The notes under the pieces are model-generated. The model worked only from the letters and a program-made list of their open reading frames with translations. It had not been told where the DNA came from and searched no databases. From a virus, in the IMG/VR virus record IMGVR_UViG_3300028573_000050, positions 1 through 25,168 of that record: a stretch of 25,168 nucleotides of DNA; one strand, 5' to 3'. Positions 7,708 through 15,894 of this stretch are shown piece by piece (position 1 is the first letter of the stretch; the number at the start of each line of letters is the position of its first letter). The position numbers and the translations under genes were made by a program.

Positions 7708-8636
7708 TGGGATTCATCGGTTCACTATTGGGCGGCTCTGCCGGCAACCCACAGTCTTCGGCTCTCTCTGATCCTAATCAGATTCAACAACAATTGACAC
7801 AGACACAAGGTGTATTAGGACAATATGGTCCATTATTACAAGCCTTACAAGCTCAGAATGGTTTACAAAACCAATCTAACTTGTATAATCAATATGGTCA
7901 GATTGCACAAGGACAAGGGCCTAATCCCGCCCAAGCAATGCTAGCCCAACAAACTGGAGCTAATACAGCTAATCAAGCAGCTCTTATGGCAGGACAACGT
8001 GGTGTAGCCTCTAATCCAGCCCTGGCCTCTAGACAGATAGCTCAGATGGGCGCGCAGAATCAACAGAACGCCGTTGGACAAGGCGCTACCTTACAAGCTC
8101 AACAACAATTAGCAGCTTTAGGACAACAATCAGGTCTTGCTAATCAAATGGTTGGACAACAATTACAAGGCCTTGGACAAGCTAATCAAGCTAATCAAGG
8201 ATTGTTAGGAATTCAACAAGGAGCTCTACAAGCGCAGAATACAGCAGCTCAACAAGCAGCTCAAAACAATTCTAAAACAGGATTAGGAGTTGTTTCAGGG
8301 CTTGGACAAGCTGTTGGCACGCTTGCAGGATTTTCTCAAGGCGGTGATGTTCAAGAGCCTAAAGAAATGCACATATTAGACTTTCTTCAAATGGATCCAT
8401 CTACTTCAGCTCAACAACCTATGAGCGGCATGAACATGGGCGGATACATGTCTAGTGGTAATTTCGTCCCAGGACAAGCTAGCATGAAAGGTGACAATAA
8501 GAAGAATGATACAGTACCTGCTATGTTGTCTCCTGGTGAGATTGTAGTGCCACGAAGCGCGGCTAAAGATCCTAAGAAGGCTGCAACCTTCGCAGCAGCT
8601 GTAGCAGCGCGTCATCGTAAAGCTACACATAAATAA
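7707..8636 (+). CDS. Ala/Gln-rich internal virion (DNA-ejection) protein, 309 aa
   Basis: Residues about 25-195 are a long Gln/Ala/Gly/Asn-rich stretch with repeated QAQ, LGQ and ANQ units, likely helical or intrinsically flexible. This is the profile of ejection proteins that leave the head to form a conduit in short-tailed phages. The C-terminal third has an FSQGGDV motif and the block NDTVPAMLSPGEIVVPRSAA, which also occurs near the ends of phage tape-measure and internal virion proteins, then a basic tail (ARHRKATHK). AAAGGA lies 8 nt before the ATG. A short N-terminal GFIGSLLGGS segment could insert into a membrane. Function is inferred from composition and the cluster of three such genes. 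Confidence 0.65.
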   Translation: MGFIGSLLGGSAGNPQSSALSDPNQIQQQLTQTQGVLGQYGPLLQALQAQNGLQNQSNLYNQYGQIAQGQGPNPAQAMLAQQTGANTANQAALMAGQRGVASNPALASRQIAQMGAQNQQNAVGQGATLQAQQQLAALGQQSGLANQMVGQQLQGLGQANQANQGLLGIQQGALQAQNTAAQQAAQNNSKTGLGVVSGLGQAVGTLAGFSQGGDVQEPKEMHILDFLQMDPSTSAQQPMSGMNMGGYMSSGNFVPGQASMKGDNKKNDTVPAMLSPGEIVVPRSAAKDPKKAATFAAAVAARHRKATHK

Positions 8637-8684
8637 TAAGGCTGTAACCTCATTATCACTATATAAGTTTAAGGATATATCCTA

Positions 8685-10484
8685 ATGGTTGATTTAAGTA
8701 AATTCAAAAAAGTCCATACAACTAAAGAACATACAATGCTTCAGCACGATGACGGACATTGTATATATCTTGCACATGGCGGACTCTCTAAAGAGCAAAT
8801 GTGTGACCTTTCAGCCTTGCCCTATCACAAGATGAACAAAGGCGGACAAGTTCCTCCTCCCCCTCCCCCTCAAGAACCTAAGCTAGATAAACAGAAGGTA
8901 TCTGACTTCCAAAAAGGCTTTGGGATGAGTAAAGGCGGGTCTGTAGGCAACGCTAAGTTATCACAGTCAAGAGTGAGAACAGAGCTACCACCCCCCAACT
9001 ATCACACTATCCAAGATTCTCAAGTACCAGCCTATGCTGACGGTGGTGAGGTAACTCAAAGGGATATGACACAAGCTGAGAAAGACTTTCCAGCACCTTT
9101 CATTGAAGCTGCTCCACAACAACCTTGGTATAACAGATCTATTGGGGAAATGCTTGGACCTGATCCAGTAGCCCAAGCTACAGCAGCCCTAAACACCCCT
9201 ATAGGCCGTTTAGTGCATGGGGATGTTAATAAGCCTGAACCTGCCCTAGAAGCTCCAGGACAACAAGAAGCCCTTCCACAAGCCCCTTTAAATCAACAGA
9301 ACAGCCCTTTAAACGCACAATCACCTCTAGACCTACCCCAATCCCCTAATTACACCCAACAAGGCTTTAATCAGGCCCTTTCTGCTGAAAAGGAAATGGG
9401 TAGACTAAGTAGTCAACAAGCTAAAAGAGAATTAGGGCTAGCTGAACAGCAAGGTAGGGATATTCAAACCCTACAGTCTGACTTTAAACAAACCATGGCT
9501 AGGCATGAAGAACAGAAAGCCTCCGCTTTAGAAGCTGCTTTACAAGGCAAGATCAATCCTAATCAATACATGGAGAACTTAAGTACTACAGGAAAGGTAT
9601 CTACCATATTTGGGCTAATCTTGGGTGGACTGGGAGGCGGGGCTACGGGCGGGGTAAACCTAGCAGCTAAGGCTCTTAATGAACAGATTGATCGTGATAT
9701 TAATTCTCAAAAAGCCAACTTAGATCAAAAGAATACTATCTATAAGTTCTATCAACAACAAACTAAAGACGATCAATCAGCTTATATATTAGCCAAGGAC
9801 TTTCAACAAGACTTATACGCTAATAAGCTTGTACAAGATGCCCTAAAGACTAAAGACCCTATGGCTATCCAAAGAGCTAATGAAGTAGCAGGAATGTTGA
9901 AGCTTAATAAAGGCCCTGAGGTACAACAGGCTTTAGCTAAGGCTACTCTCATGAAAGCAGCCCAAAAGGGTACAGCTAGCCCAGAGACTTTAGTGCCATT
10001 GCTTGTTCCTAAGGAACATCAAAATGCTGTATTTAAAGAGATTGAAAAGTCTCAGAATGCTGCTAGATCTCGTGATGAGATCTTAAAACAATTTGATTTA
10101 GCTAATAAAGAGAACACTATAGTTAAAACAGGAGCAGGTACTTTAAGAACTCCCCCCTCTGTAAAAATCTTAGACAATCTCTTGTTACCTCTCATTAAAG
10201 ATCAAGAAGGCCGGGTTACACCTATTGAGGTTGAGACAGCACAGAAATTAGTACCTAAACCTGGAGACCTTCCTTCTACTATTAAAGCTAAAAGAGAGGG
10301 AATGATTCAATTCATCAATTCTAAGCTAGCAGCCCCTACAGCTAAATCTTATGGTATTGACTTAGATAAATATAAGTCCACAACTAGAACACCCAAAGCT
10401 GAAGCAGCTCAAGGTAGCCAAGTTGAGTACAAAGGCGTACGCTATAATGTAGATGCCCACGGCAACATGACACCTGTGAAATAA
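8685..10484 (+). CDS. Internal virion protein (599 aa) with repeated GG-V motifs
   Basis: The N-terminal 130 residues carry three short motifs of the same form, NKGGQV, SKGGSV and ADGGEV, separated by Pro-rich linkers including a run of Pro (PPPPPPQ). The middle is Gln/Ala/Glu-rich and helical. A glycine-rich hydrophobic segment (FGLILGGLGGGATGG, about residue 310) could cross a membrane. The C-terminus is charged. AAGGA precedes the ATG and lies inside the palindrome GGATATATCC (8673-8682). The stop overlaps the next start (TAATG). It shares the GG-V motif with its upstream neighbour (FSQGGDV), suggesting both act in the same head-internal or ejection assembly. No enzymatic motif is visible. 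Confidence 0.6.
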   Translation: MVDLSKFKKVHTTKEHTMLQHDDGHCIYLAHGGLSKEQMCDLSALPYHKMNKGGQVPPPPPPQEPKLDKQKVSDFQKGFGMSKGGSVGNAKLSQSRVRTELPPPNYHTIQDSQVPAYADGGEVTQRDMTQAEKDFPAPFIEAAPQQPWYNRSIGEMLGPDPVAQATAALNTPIGRLVHGDVNKPEPALEAPGQQEALPQAPLNQQNSPLNAQSPLDLPQSPNYTQQGFNQALSAEKEMGRLSSQQAKRELGLAEQQGRDIQTLQSDFKQTMARHEEQKASALEAALQGKINPNQYMENLSTTGKVSTIFGLILGGLGGGATGGVNLAAKALNEQIDRDINSQKANLDQKNTIYKFYQQQTKDDQSAYILAKDFQQDLYANKLVQDALKTKDPMAIQRANEVAGMLKLNKGPEVQQALAKATLMKAAQKGTASPETLVPLLVPKEHQNAVFKEIEKSQNAARSRDEILKQFDLANKENTIVKTGAGTLRTPPSVKILDNLLLPLIKDQEGRVTPIEVETAQKLVPKPGDLPSTIKAKREGMIQFINSKLAAPTAKSYGIDLDKYKSTTRTPKAEAAQGSQVEYKGVRYNVDAHGNMTPVK

Positions 10485-13216
10485 TGAACATAAATGATTT
10501 AAATCCTAATGATGTTAAGCCTGTTCAAGTTGAGCAAGCTACTACACCCGCTCTTAATATTAACAATCTCAATGCTGAGGATGTAACAGTTCTCTCACCG
10601 GAAGAGGTTGCAGCGGAACCTTATCAAACTCCCGGACAGCAAGCTTTAGCAGGCTTAGAAGCTGCAGGTCGAGGAGCTAGCTTTGGGATATCTACAGCCA
10701 TAGAACGTGGATTAGGTGTTAAGGCTAAAGACATTAGAGCTCGTGAAGAGCACAATCCTGAAGTTGCACTTATTGGAGAAATTGCAGGTATTGGCGCGAG
10801 TTCACTTATCCCTGGAACAGGCCCTTTACAGTTATTAGAAAGAGCAGGAGCAGGAGCAGCAAAGGCTGTAGGACTGAGCACAGGGCTACATGCCTCAGCA
10901 CCTCTTATTCAAAAGATGGGCGCCTCAGCTGTTAATCAAGCTGTACAAGGAGCTCTCATTGGATCAGGCCAAGAAGTGCATAGATACTTCGCACAAGATC
11001 CAACCCAATCTGTAGCTTCAGCCTTGACTAATATTGGTACAGCAGCAGCTCTAACAGGTGGACTCGGTGCAGCTGGATCAGCAGCATTACATCCTCTCAG
11101 AGCAGCCGCTAATACTCAAAGAGTTAAAAGCTTATTAGAAGGTGTTAAGGGCAATCTTCAAAATCAAGCTGGATTAGAAGAAGTAAACAAACTCTCTCAA
11201 CAAGCGGGAGTAGAACTTCCACAAGCTGTTAAAGGAGCTATGAGTGGAGCTGACGCTAATCAATCAGCCGCTATATTAAAACACTCTAATAGCTTATCTG
11301 CCGATCAAGCCCGAGCAGAGCTTCAAATGTCTGAAAGAAACTTAGCAGACGCTGTTGTACAGAGTACAGGAAGAACAGCCGAAGAATTGCCTAGTTTAGA
11401 GCATTTGTCTGAATATGAAACAGGCAAAGAGCTTAAGGATTCAATGAAGGAAGGCTTAGAGCGTTATATAAAGCCTTTGTCTGAACAATTCAAACCTATT
11501 GAAGAAAAGTTCTCTACTGTAGCTCTTCCTGACACAGCAAAAGCTACCCTATCTGATAAGATCTCTCAAATAGGCCTAGAAGGCGGACATTTCTTAAGAC
11601 CAGATTCGGATGCCGCTAAAGAGCTAAACAACATCCTAAGAGATATTAAGAATATTAAAACACTTGAGGATATGAGAAAGTTCCAATCCAGTGTCAGAGA
11701 AGACTTGGGTGGAAAAGGACTTTACAATCTTAATAGACAAGTTATGGGTGCCTTAAGAGAATCTGAAGGCAATGTATTGACAGATGTTGTCTCTGCAGAG
11801 GCGCCTGAATTGTTACATAACCTAAAGAGAGCTCGCCGAAACTATGGTGAGGTTATGGACAAGCTTGATGACCTCAATGATAGAATCAAGGTTGGCAAGT
11901 ATTATGGTCCTGATTCCTTCCTTAAAGCTTTAGAAGAGATGGAACCTGAACAACTCCTTAGACGTTCCCAAGGTCTTAAGGATGTAGAATTTATTAAGTT
12001 TCTAGGAGACACACTTCCACAGGCCAAGTCTATAGTGTCTAAGTATCATGTAGACAAACTACTTAAGTCAGCTCATATGGCCCCCGGAGCTCCAGAAGGT
12101 GGTATCAATACACGCAAGTTCTTTAGCATGTATGATAAGCTCTCTCCTGAGCTCAAACAAAGTCTTTTAAGACCCGATCAATTGCAACAACTTGATTCCG
12201 CTCGTACACTATTAGAGAAGCTCCCGCATAACATGAACCCATCGGGCACCGCTCGTACACTAGATCAGATACAAAAAGCATCTAGTCATGGTATATTGTC
12301 CGCTGTAGTAGGATTGGTAACAGGGCACGTCGGGGCTGCTCTCAGTGTACCCTTAATAGCTAGATTGCTTAATGAAGCTCCTGATGCTGTACGTTTAGGA
12401 ATGCTTCGAATTGCAGGCACTACAGGAGAAGCTAGCGTACCAGGGTTTACAAACTTAGCTAAGTTTGCTAATAACATGCAAAAGGGGCACAACCTAATTA
12501 AGTCTGCTACAAGCGCCGTATTCAAAGACACAGCTGTTGATGTATTACCCAAATCTAAGGTCCCAACTCCCCAATCTAGAGCTAAGCTAGAGAGTATCTT
12601 AAAGAAGGTAGCTATGGACCCTGTAGGGCATAGTGATGCACTCTCTAAGTCCATGGGACAATACTTAGACACTGAAATGGGCGTTGTGGGAATGACAATG
12701 GCTAGAGCAGTTAACTTCTTAGCCCCTCTTAAGCCAGAACCTAAAAGATTAGGACCATTAGACCCGCCTGCTCCTATCTCTTCTACTGAACAAGCTAGAT
12801 ATGACAGAGCCCTTAATATCGTAGAACAACCTCTTGTTGTATTACAGCATATTAAACAAGGCTCATTAACTGTAGAAGATGTAGCCACTATTAATGCTGT
12901 ACATCCTGAGCTAGCTCAACAGTTTAGAGATAAGTTATTCGAGAAGATGACTGATCAACGTATGAGTGGGAAAATCCCTCATAAGGTAGCTATGAGCATG
13001 TCTCTCTTCCTAGGACAACCCCTAGAAGCCTCTTTACAACCCATGAATATAGCCTCTATTCAAGCTGTAGCACAACAAGTGACCCAACAGCGTAATCAAA
13101 TAGCCCAACAAGGCATGAAAGTCAATGGGCAACAAGGCAAAGCTTTAAACGACCTCCCTAAACTTGCAGCTACAGGAGCACAAGCGCGGGAACAAACTAA
13201 AGGCCAAAAGGCTTAA
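10484..13216 (+). CDS. Large internal virion/ejection protein (910 aa)
   Basis: The protein opens with a near tandem repeat (NINDLNPNDV at residues 2-11 and NINNLNAEDV at 25-34), a possible assembly signal. Residues about 60-210 contain several Gly/Ala-rich hydrophobic stretches (IGEIAGIGASSLIPG, NIGTAAALTGGLGAAG). Another lies near 610-640 (ILSAVVGLVTGHVGAALSV). Such glycine-zipper-like segments suit a protein that inserts into the host membrane during genome entry. Between them are long charged helical regions. The C-terminal 60 residues are Gln-rich. It starts in a TAATG overlap with the preceding gene. By size, order and composition it resembles the largest ejection protein of podoviruses. 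No lytic transglycosylase motif was recognised. Confidence 0.6.
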   Translation: MNINDLNPNDVKPVQVEQATTPALNINNLNAEDVTVLSPEEVAAEPYQTPGQQALAGLEAAGRGASFGISTAIERGLGVKAKDIRAREEHNPEVALIGEIAGIGASSLIPGTGPLQLLERAGAGAAKAVGLSTGLHASAPLIQKMGASAVNQAVQGALIGSGQEVHRYFAQDPTQSVASALTNIGTAAALTGGLGAAGSAALHPLRAAANTQRVKSLLEGVKGNLQNQAGLEEVNKLSQQAGVELPQAVKGAMSGADANQSAAILKHSNSLSADQARAELQMSERNLADAVVQSTGRTAEELPSLEHLSEYETGKELKDSMKEGLERYIKPLSEQFKPIEEKFSTVALPDTAKATLSDKISQIGLEGGHFLRPDSDAAKELNNILRDIKNIKTLEDMRKFQSSVREDLGGKGLYNLNRQVMGALRESEGNVLTDVVSAEAPELLHNLKRARRNYGEVMDKLDDLNDRIKVGKYYGPDSFLKALEEMEPEQLLRRSQGLKDVEFIKFLGDTLPQAKSIVSKYHVDKLLKSAHMAPGAPEGGINTRKFFSMYDKLSPELKQSLLRPDQLQQLDSARTLLEKLPHNMNPSGTARTLDQIQKASSHGILSAVVGLVTGHVGAALSVPLIARLLNEAPDAVRLGMLRIAGTTGEASVPGFTNLAKFANNMQKGHNLIKSATSAVFKDTAVDVLPKSKVPTPQSRAKLESILKKVAMDPVGHSDALSKSMGQYLDTEMGVVGMTMARAVNFLAPLKPEPKRLGPLDPPAPISSTEQARYDRALNIVEQPLVVLQHIKQGSLTVEDVATINAVHPELAQQFRDKLFEKMTDQRMSGKIPHKVAMSMSLFLGQPLEASLQPMNIASIQAVAQQVTQQRNQIAQQGMKVNGQQGKALNDLPKLAATGAQAREQTKGQKA

Positions 13217-13227
13217 GGAACAATAAA

Positions 13228-13605
13228 ATGCAACAAAACACACTAAAACCAATACCCATTCTAGTAGCTGGAGATATGTCTGGTAACTTGACTAGCTCTG
13301 TAATCAACGTTCAGTATTTGAACGAAGGTTACTTACAGATCATCTTCTCAGGCGCCCCAGTTGGTACATTCCAAGTACAATGTAGCTCAGATTATGTATC
13401 AGCTAGTGATCCATTCAGAAGTCTTCCTCCTAATGACGGACATTGGGATAACATGGACTTAGGTACTACACTCTCGGCTAGTGGCTCTGCAGGAACGATC
13501 TCTGTTGATATCACCTTAACAGGTGTTAGCTTCATTAGATTAGTTTACACATTCGCCTCAGGAACGGGTAGTGCAAGCGCTAACTTCTCAGGTAAACAAT
13601 TATAA
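13228..13605 (+). CDS. Small beta-rich virion protein (125 aa)
   Basis: An AAGGA site lies 8 nt before the ATG at 13228, right after the large ejection protein. The chain is beta-rich with aromatic and Gly/Ser patterning: YLQIIFSGAPVGTFQVQ, a GHWDNMDLG turn, SGSAGTISVDIT, and FIRLVYTFASGTGSA near the end. I recall this layout from small phage proteins found among tail or late genes of unknown function. It has a jelly-roll-like feel and no signal peptide. It is probably a virion accessory or decoration protein; the assignment rests on pattern and location. Confidence 0.6.
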   Translation: MQQNTLKPIPILVAGDMSGNLTSSVINVQYLNEGYLQIIFSGAPVGTFQVQCSSDYVSASDPFRSLPPNDGHWDNMDLGTTLSASGSAGTISVDITLTGVSFIRLVYTFASGTGSASANFSGKQL

Positions 13606-13614
13606 GAGGGTGTC

Positions 13615-14010
13615 ATGCCTACTTGGTTGCTACGTCTTATAGAATCTGTTATAGCTGCTCTTATAGCCATATTTGCCCCCATAGGTCCTATGCTCCTGAC
13701 CTGTGGGATGCTCGTCATTGTAGATATGATTACGGGTATGATGGCCGCTCGTAAGCGTAAAGAGCCTATTACATCTAGGAAGATGAAGTCTACAATTGTG
13801 AAGGGACTTGTCTATCAAGTAGCCATCGTAATGGCCTTTCTTGTAGAAACCTATCTAGCTCAGCACTCTATACCTGTTTTAAATATAACAGCTACTATAA
13901 TTGGGGTAACTGAGCTAAAATCAGTGTATGAGAATCTGGAAGTTATTACTAATAAGCGCTTGCTTAATAGCATTGTTAAAGCCATTAGTAAGCCCCAAGA
14001 CCCTACTTAA
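13615..14010 (+). CDS. Holin (phage holin family 4-like)
   Basis: The 131-residue protein has a hydrophobic N-terminus with two membrane segments (about residues 9-24 and 26-45), a positively charged loop (AARKRKEPITSRKMK), then a third segment (about 65-85, GLVYQVAIVMAFLVETYLA) and probably a fourth near 90-105. The motif VDMITGMMAARKRKEP and the later TELKSVYENLE match the toxin-secretion/phage-lysis holin group (Pfam Phage_holin_4). GAGGG precedes the ATG by 4 nt. It is directly followed by the lysozyme gene, giving a standard holin-endolysin pair that times host lysis at the cytoplasmic membrane. Confidence 0.85.
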   Translation: MPTWLLRLIESVIAALIAIFAPIGPMLLTCGMLVIVDMITGMMAARKRKEPITSRKMKSTIVKGLVYQVAIVMAFLVETYLAQHSIPVLNITATIIGVTELKSVYENLEVITNKRLLNSIVKAISKPQDPT

Positions 14011-14023
14011 GGAGATAGAAGAC

Positions 14024-14455
14024 GTGTTTGCCTCTGCTTTAGCCAAGCGTAAAATTAAAGAGTTTGAGGGATGTAAGTTAAAAGCCTACGTCGATCAAGG
14101 GGGTATCCTCACTATAGGATACGGCTATACTGGCCCTGAAGTCACGCAGGGGATGACTATAACCCAATTAGCTGCAGATTCTCTCTTAAGTGACAAATTG
14201 AGAATATTAGGGGTAGAAGTGACAAAGATTCTCACTGTACCGGTAACACAGAATCAGTTCGATGCTCTGATTAGCCTAGCCTACAACATAGGCATAGGCA
14301 ATCTTAGAGGATCTACTTTACTAAAGAAGCTTAATAATAGTGATTATAAGGGGGCGGCAGAAGAGTTCCTTAAATGGCACTTTGTTAAGGCCGTACCAAA
14401 TGAGGGATTACTTAAGCGGCGTGAGGCTGAGAAGGCGCTATTCCTATCACCATAG
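14024..14455 (+). CDS. Endolysin, T4-type lysozyme (GH24), GTG start
   Basis: The 143-residue enzyme cleaves the glycan backbone of peptidoglycan. The catalytic triad is visible with T4 lysozyme spacing: E15 in KEFEG, D24 in AYVDQGG and T30 in LTIGYGY (E-x8-D-x5-T). Later family signatures include NQFDALISLAYNIG and the C-terminal LLKRREAEKALF. I chose GTG at 14024 because a TAAGGAG site formed at the holin stop lies 9 nt upstream. The frame also extends to an ATG at 13928 and would add a hydrophobic, SAR-like N-terminus, but that start has no ribosome binding site and overlaps the holin by 83 nt. With the GTG start the enzyme has no export signal and would depend on the holin. Confidence 0.88.
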   Translation: MFASALAKRKIKEFEGCKLKAYVDQGGILTIGYGYTGPEVTQGMTITQLAADSLLSDKLRILGVEVTKILTVPVTQNQFDALISLAYNIGIGNLRGSTLLKKLNNSDYKGAAEEFLKWHFVKAVPNEGLLKRREAEKALFLSP

Positions 14456-14495
14456 GCTATAAATAGCAGCTTAAATTACATCATATAGGCAATAA

Positions 14496-14527
14496 AAGGC
14501 CCCCAACCAATAAAGGAAGGGGGCTTT
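14496..14527. terminator. Intergenic terminator hairpin between convergent blocks
   Basis: GCCCCC (14499-14504) pairs with GGGGGC (14519-14524). The stem extends by a G-T wobble and two A-T pairs, around a 14-nt loop. On the plus strand it is followed by TTTGTT; on the minus strand the left side reads TTTTATT. It can therefore stop transcription from both directions. It lies between the lysozyme stop (14455) and the last minus-strand gene (14546). Confidence 0.75.
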
Positions 14528-14545
14528 GTTATGTCTACTGTACCT

Positions 14546-14857
14546 TTACTTCTTATTCCTTAACTTGTGTAAAGCATCAACAAGTTGCTCTCGGGTCGCA
14601 TTAGCTATTGTAATCCTAGGCTCGGGTAATTCTCGCTCTAAAGACACTTCTCTCTCATTAAGTCTAGCATATACACCCCTAAGCTTTAATCTAAGCTGTT
14701 CAGCCTTAAAATAGGGTATATCCTGTCTATGGTCGTATTCCCAATTGCCTCTTTCATTGAGGATAAATCCCTCTCTTTTGGGTTTTCCCATAAGTGCCAA
14801 TTTAGCACTCCCACCGCTTAATGATTTCAATAACTTAGTATAACGCACCTTAGGCAT
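14546..14857 (-). CDS. Hypothetical basic protein (103 aa)
   Basis: Last gene of the minus-strand block, ending about 20 nt before the shared terminator. GGGG lies 6 nt before the ATG at 14857. The product is basic at the N-terminus (PKVRYTKLLKSLSGG, KPKREGF), has an aromatic middle (WEYDHRQDIPYFKAEQ), and a charged helical C-terminal half (LNEREVSLERELPEP, TREQLVDALHKLRNKK). No membrane segment, metal-binding cluster or known family is visible. It could be a small nucleic-acid-binding or host-interaction protein, but nothing in the sequence proves that. Confidence 0.6.
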   Translation of the reverse strand: MPKVRYTKLLKSLSGGSAKLALMGKPKREGFILNERGNWEYDHRQDIPYFKAEQLRLKLRGVYARLNEREVSLERELPEPRITIANATREQLVDALHKLRNKK

Positions 14858-14860
14858 ATA

Positions 14861-14908
14861 CTACCCCTTCTTATTACGCTTAAAGTCTTTTACATACCAT
14901 TGATTCAT
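14861..14908 (-). CDS. Possible 15-residue micro-ORF
   Basis: On the minus strand an ATG at 14908 opens a frame encoding MNQWYVKDFKRNKKG and stops at TAG 14861-14863. It fits between the stop of the gene ending at 14917 and the start at 14857. An AAAGG ribosome binding site (14918-14914) sits 5 nt before the ATG. The good spacing and exact fit suggest it may be translated as a leader or micro-protein, but a chance ORF of this size is quite possible. Confidence 0.3.
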   Translation of the reverse strand: MNQWYVKDFKRNKKG

Positions 14909-14916
14909 ATATACCT

Positions 14917-15186
14917 TTATTTTGCATTTAAAGGCCCCTTAGGCTTGCGTTTACGCTTTAGGCTGGGGTAGGGGTTGGACTTGCCACAGAACTCACGTCT
15001 AATGGCCTTATAAACGATATAATAGCCTCTTGTGTGGGGGTACTCAGGCAAATAACAAGGTCCTAGCGTACTACTCTTAGCTGCTACCTTTCCTGAGCCT
15101 AATACCCAGTTCTTGCCACACAGATTATCCTCTCTGATCCATAGGATGTCATGAGAGAACTTCTTATTTCTTCTTGTTTTTATCAT
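14917..15186 (-). CDS. Hypothetical basic protein (89 aa)
   Basis: The ATG at 15186 has GAGGT 8 nt upstream and overlaps the end of the preceding gene by 23 nt in another frame. The protein is strongly basic, with MIKTRRNKKFSHD at the N-terminus and LKRKRKPKGPLNAK at the C-terminus. Between them lie DILWIREDNLCGKNWVLG and an aromatic stretch (LPEYPHTRGYYIVYKA). Three Cys residues (C23, C44, C67) are too far apart to form an evident zinc finger. Its charge suggests nucleic acid binding; no family is recognised. Confidence 0.55.
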   Translation of the reverse strand: MIKTRRNKKFSHDILWIREDNLCGKNWVLGSGKVAAKSSTLGPCYLPEYPHTRGYYIVYKAIRREFCGKSNPYPSLKRKRKPKGPLNAK

Positions 15187-15418
15187 AGTTCACTACCTCA
15201 AAGGTGTATACTCTCTTTACACTATCCTGACCCATCTCCCTTAAGATAAGCTCCCATTTAGGCCATCTATAGGAATCCCCTGATCCTGGCTTCTCTAGCT
15301 CAGCACAGGTGCATTCAAAGATATTATGCTCTACGGCTATAGCATATGCTTTGTCCATGATATGTTTAATATCTAGACAATCATTATCATGTATTTCAAA
15401 CTTATATAGGATCATCAC
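15164..15418 (-). CDS. Hypothetical protein (84 aa)
   Basis: AGGAG lies 7 nt before the ATG at 15418, which overlaps the stop of the previous gene (ATGA). The product begins MMILYKFEIHDNDCLD. It has a helical stretch ending in a Cys pair (FECTCAELEK), a Trp-containing segment (YRWPKWELILREMGQ) and a Lys-rich tail. It looks like a small soluble phage protein of mixed alpha/beta fold. Tight coupling on both sides shows it belongs to the operon; its function is unknown. Confidence 0.6.
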   Translation of the reverse strand: MMILYKFEIHDNDCLDIKHIMDKAYAIAVEHNIFECTCAELEKPGSGDSYRWPKWELILREMGQDSVKRVYTFEVVNYDKNKKK

Positions 15419-15600
15419 TCTTCTCCTAGGATAAGTTCTTGCTCATGTTCATAGCTTTCCATCTCACATGAGAAGCATATCTCTTCTTCCCTTGGGGTCT
15501 TATAGCCACCACACATAGGACATGTAATATCTTCATATTCACAGTCTTGTAGGTTCGTATTAGGTCCCTTAATCATCCTATCGTCCTTAGTTTCCTTCAT
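15415..15600 (-). CDS. Small zinc-ribbon-like protein (61 aa)
   Basis: The 61-residue acidic protein carries a C-x2-C pair (C27, C30 in ITCPMCGGY) and a second C-x2-C pair (C42, C45 in ICFSCEME) 11 residues later. This is a compact zinc-ribbon pattern. An AGGGA site precedes the ATG at 15600. An internal ATG at residue 9 also has a plausible AAGGA site. It overlaps the previous gene by 14 nt and the next by 4 nt. Such mini zinc-binding proteins are common in phage accessory operons; what this one binds is unknown. Confidence 0.6.
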   Translation of the reverse strand: MKETKDDRMIKGPNTNLQDCEYEDITCPMCGGYKTPREEEICFSCEMESYEHEQELILGEE

Positions 15601-15886
15601 ATACTTCCCTTGTTAAGTCTGCTAGTTCTTCCATTAATACACTTGGATTAAACCCATTAACGTGAAACTTACCCCGAGCCTCAGCTGAGCAATAAGCTGA
15701 GATGGTGTAGGATTCTCCATCATGGGACATCTTTACAATCCACCCATCTCCTAACATTTCCATGAGAGGATCATATAATTCATCTGCTACATTAGGTTCC
15801 ATATTATCTCCTTTAAAGCAAGTATCACACCAACCTGGACATTCGTTAACTAAATTATTACAACTATCTGTAAAACATTTAAACAT
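15587..15886 (-). CDS. Small Cys-rich protein, alternative start at 15802 (99 or 71 aa)
   Basis: Two starts compete. The ATG at 15802 (M29, MEPNVADELYD) has an excellent AAAGGAGAT ribosome binding site and would give an acidic 71-residue protein. The ATG at 15886 has no ribosome binding site and lies only 8 nt after the closing helix of the structured element at 15895-16055. However, the extra 28 residues are not random-looking: they hold five Cys (C4, C9, C16, C20, C23 in CFTDSCNN and CPGWCDTCF) like a small zinc-binding domain. Either a zinc-finger domain precedes the body, or a short separate translation event occurs under control of the upstream RNA. The body (GDGWIVKMSHDGESYTI) resembles small phage proteins of unknown role. 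Confidence 0.55.
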   Translation of the reverse strand: MFKCFTDSCNNLVNECPGWCDTCFKGDNMEPNVADELYDPLMEMLGDGWIVKMSHDGESYTISAYCSAEARGKFHVNGFNPSVLMEELADLTREVYEGN

Positions 15887-15894
15887 AAAAATAT

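Noticed and set aside
12286-12888. 200-residue minus-strand ORF inside the large ejection protein gene
   Set aside because: It is antisense to a long, well-supported plus-strand gene, with no ribosome binding site or recognisable motif.
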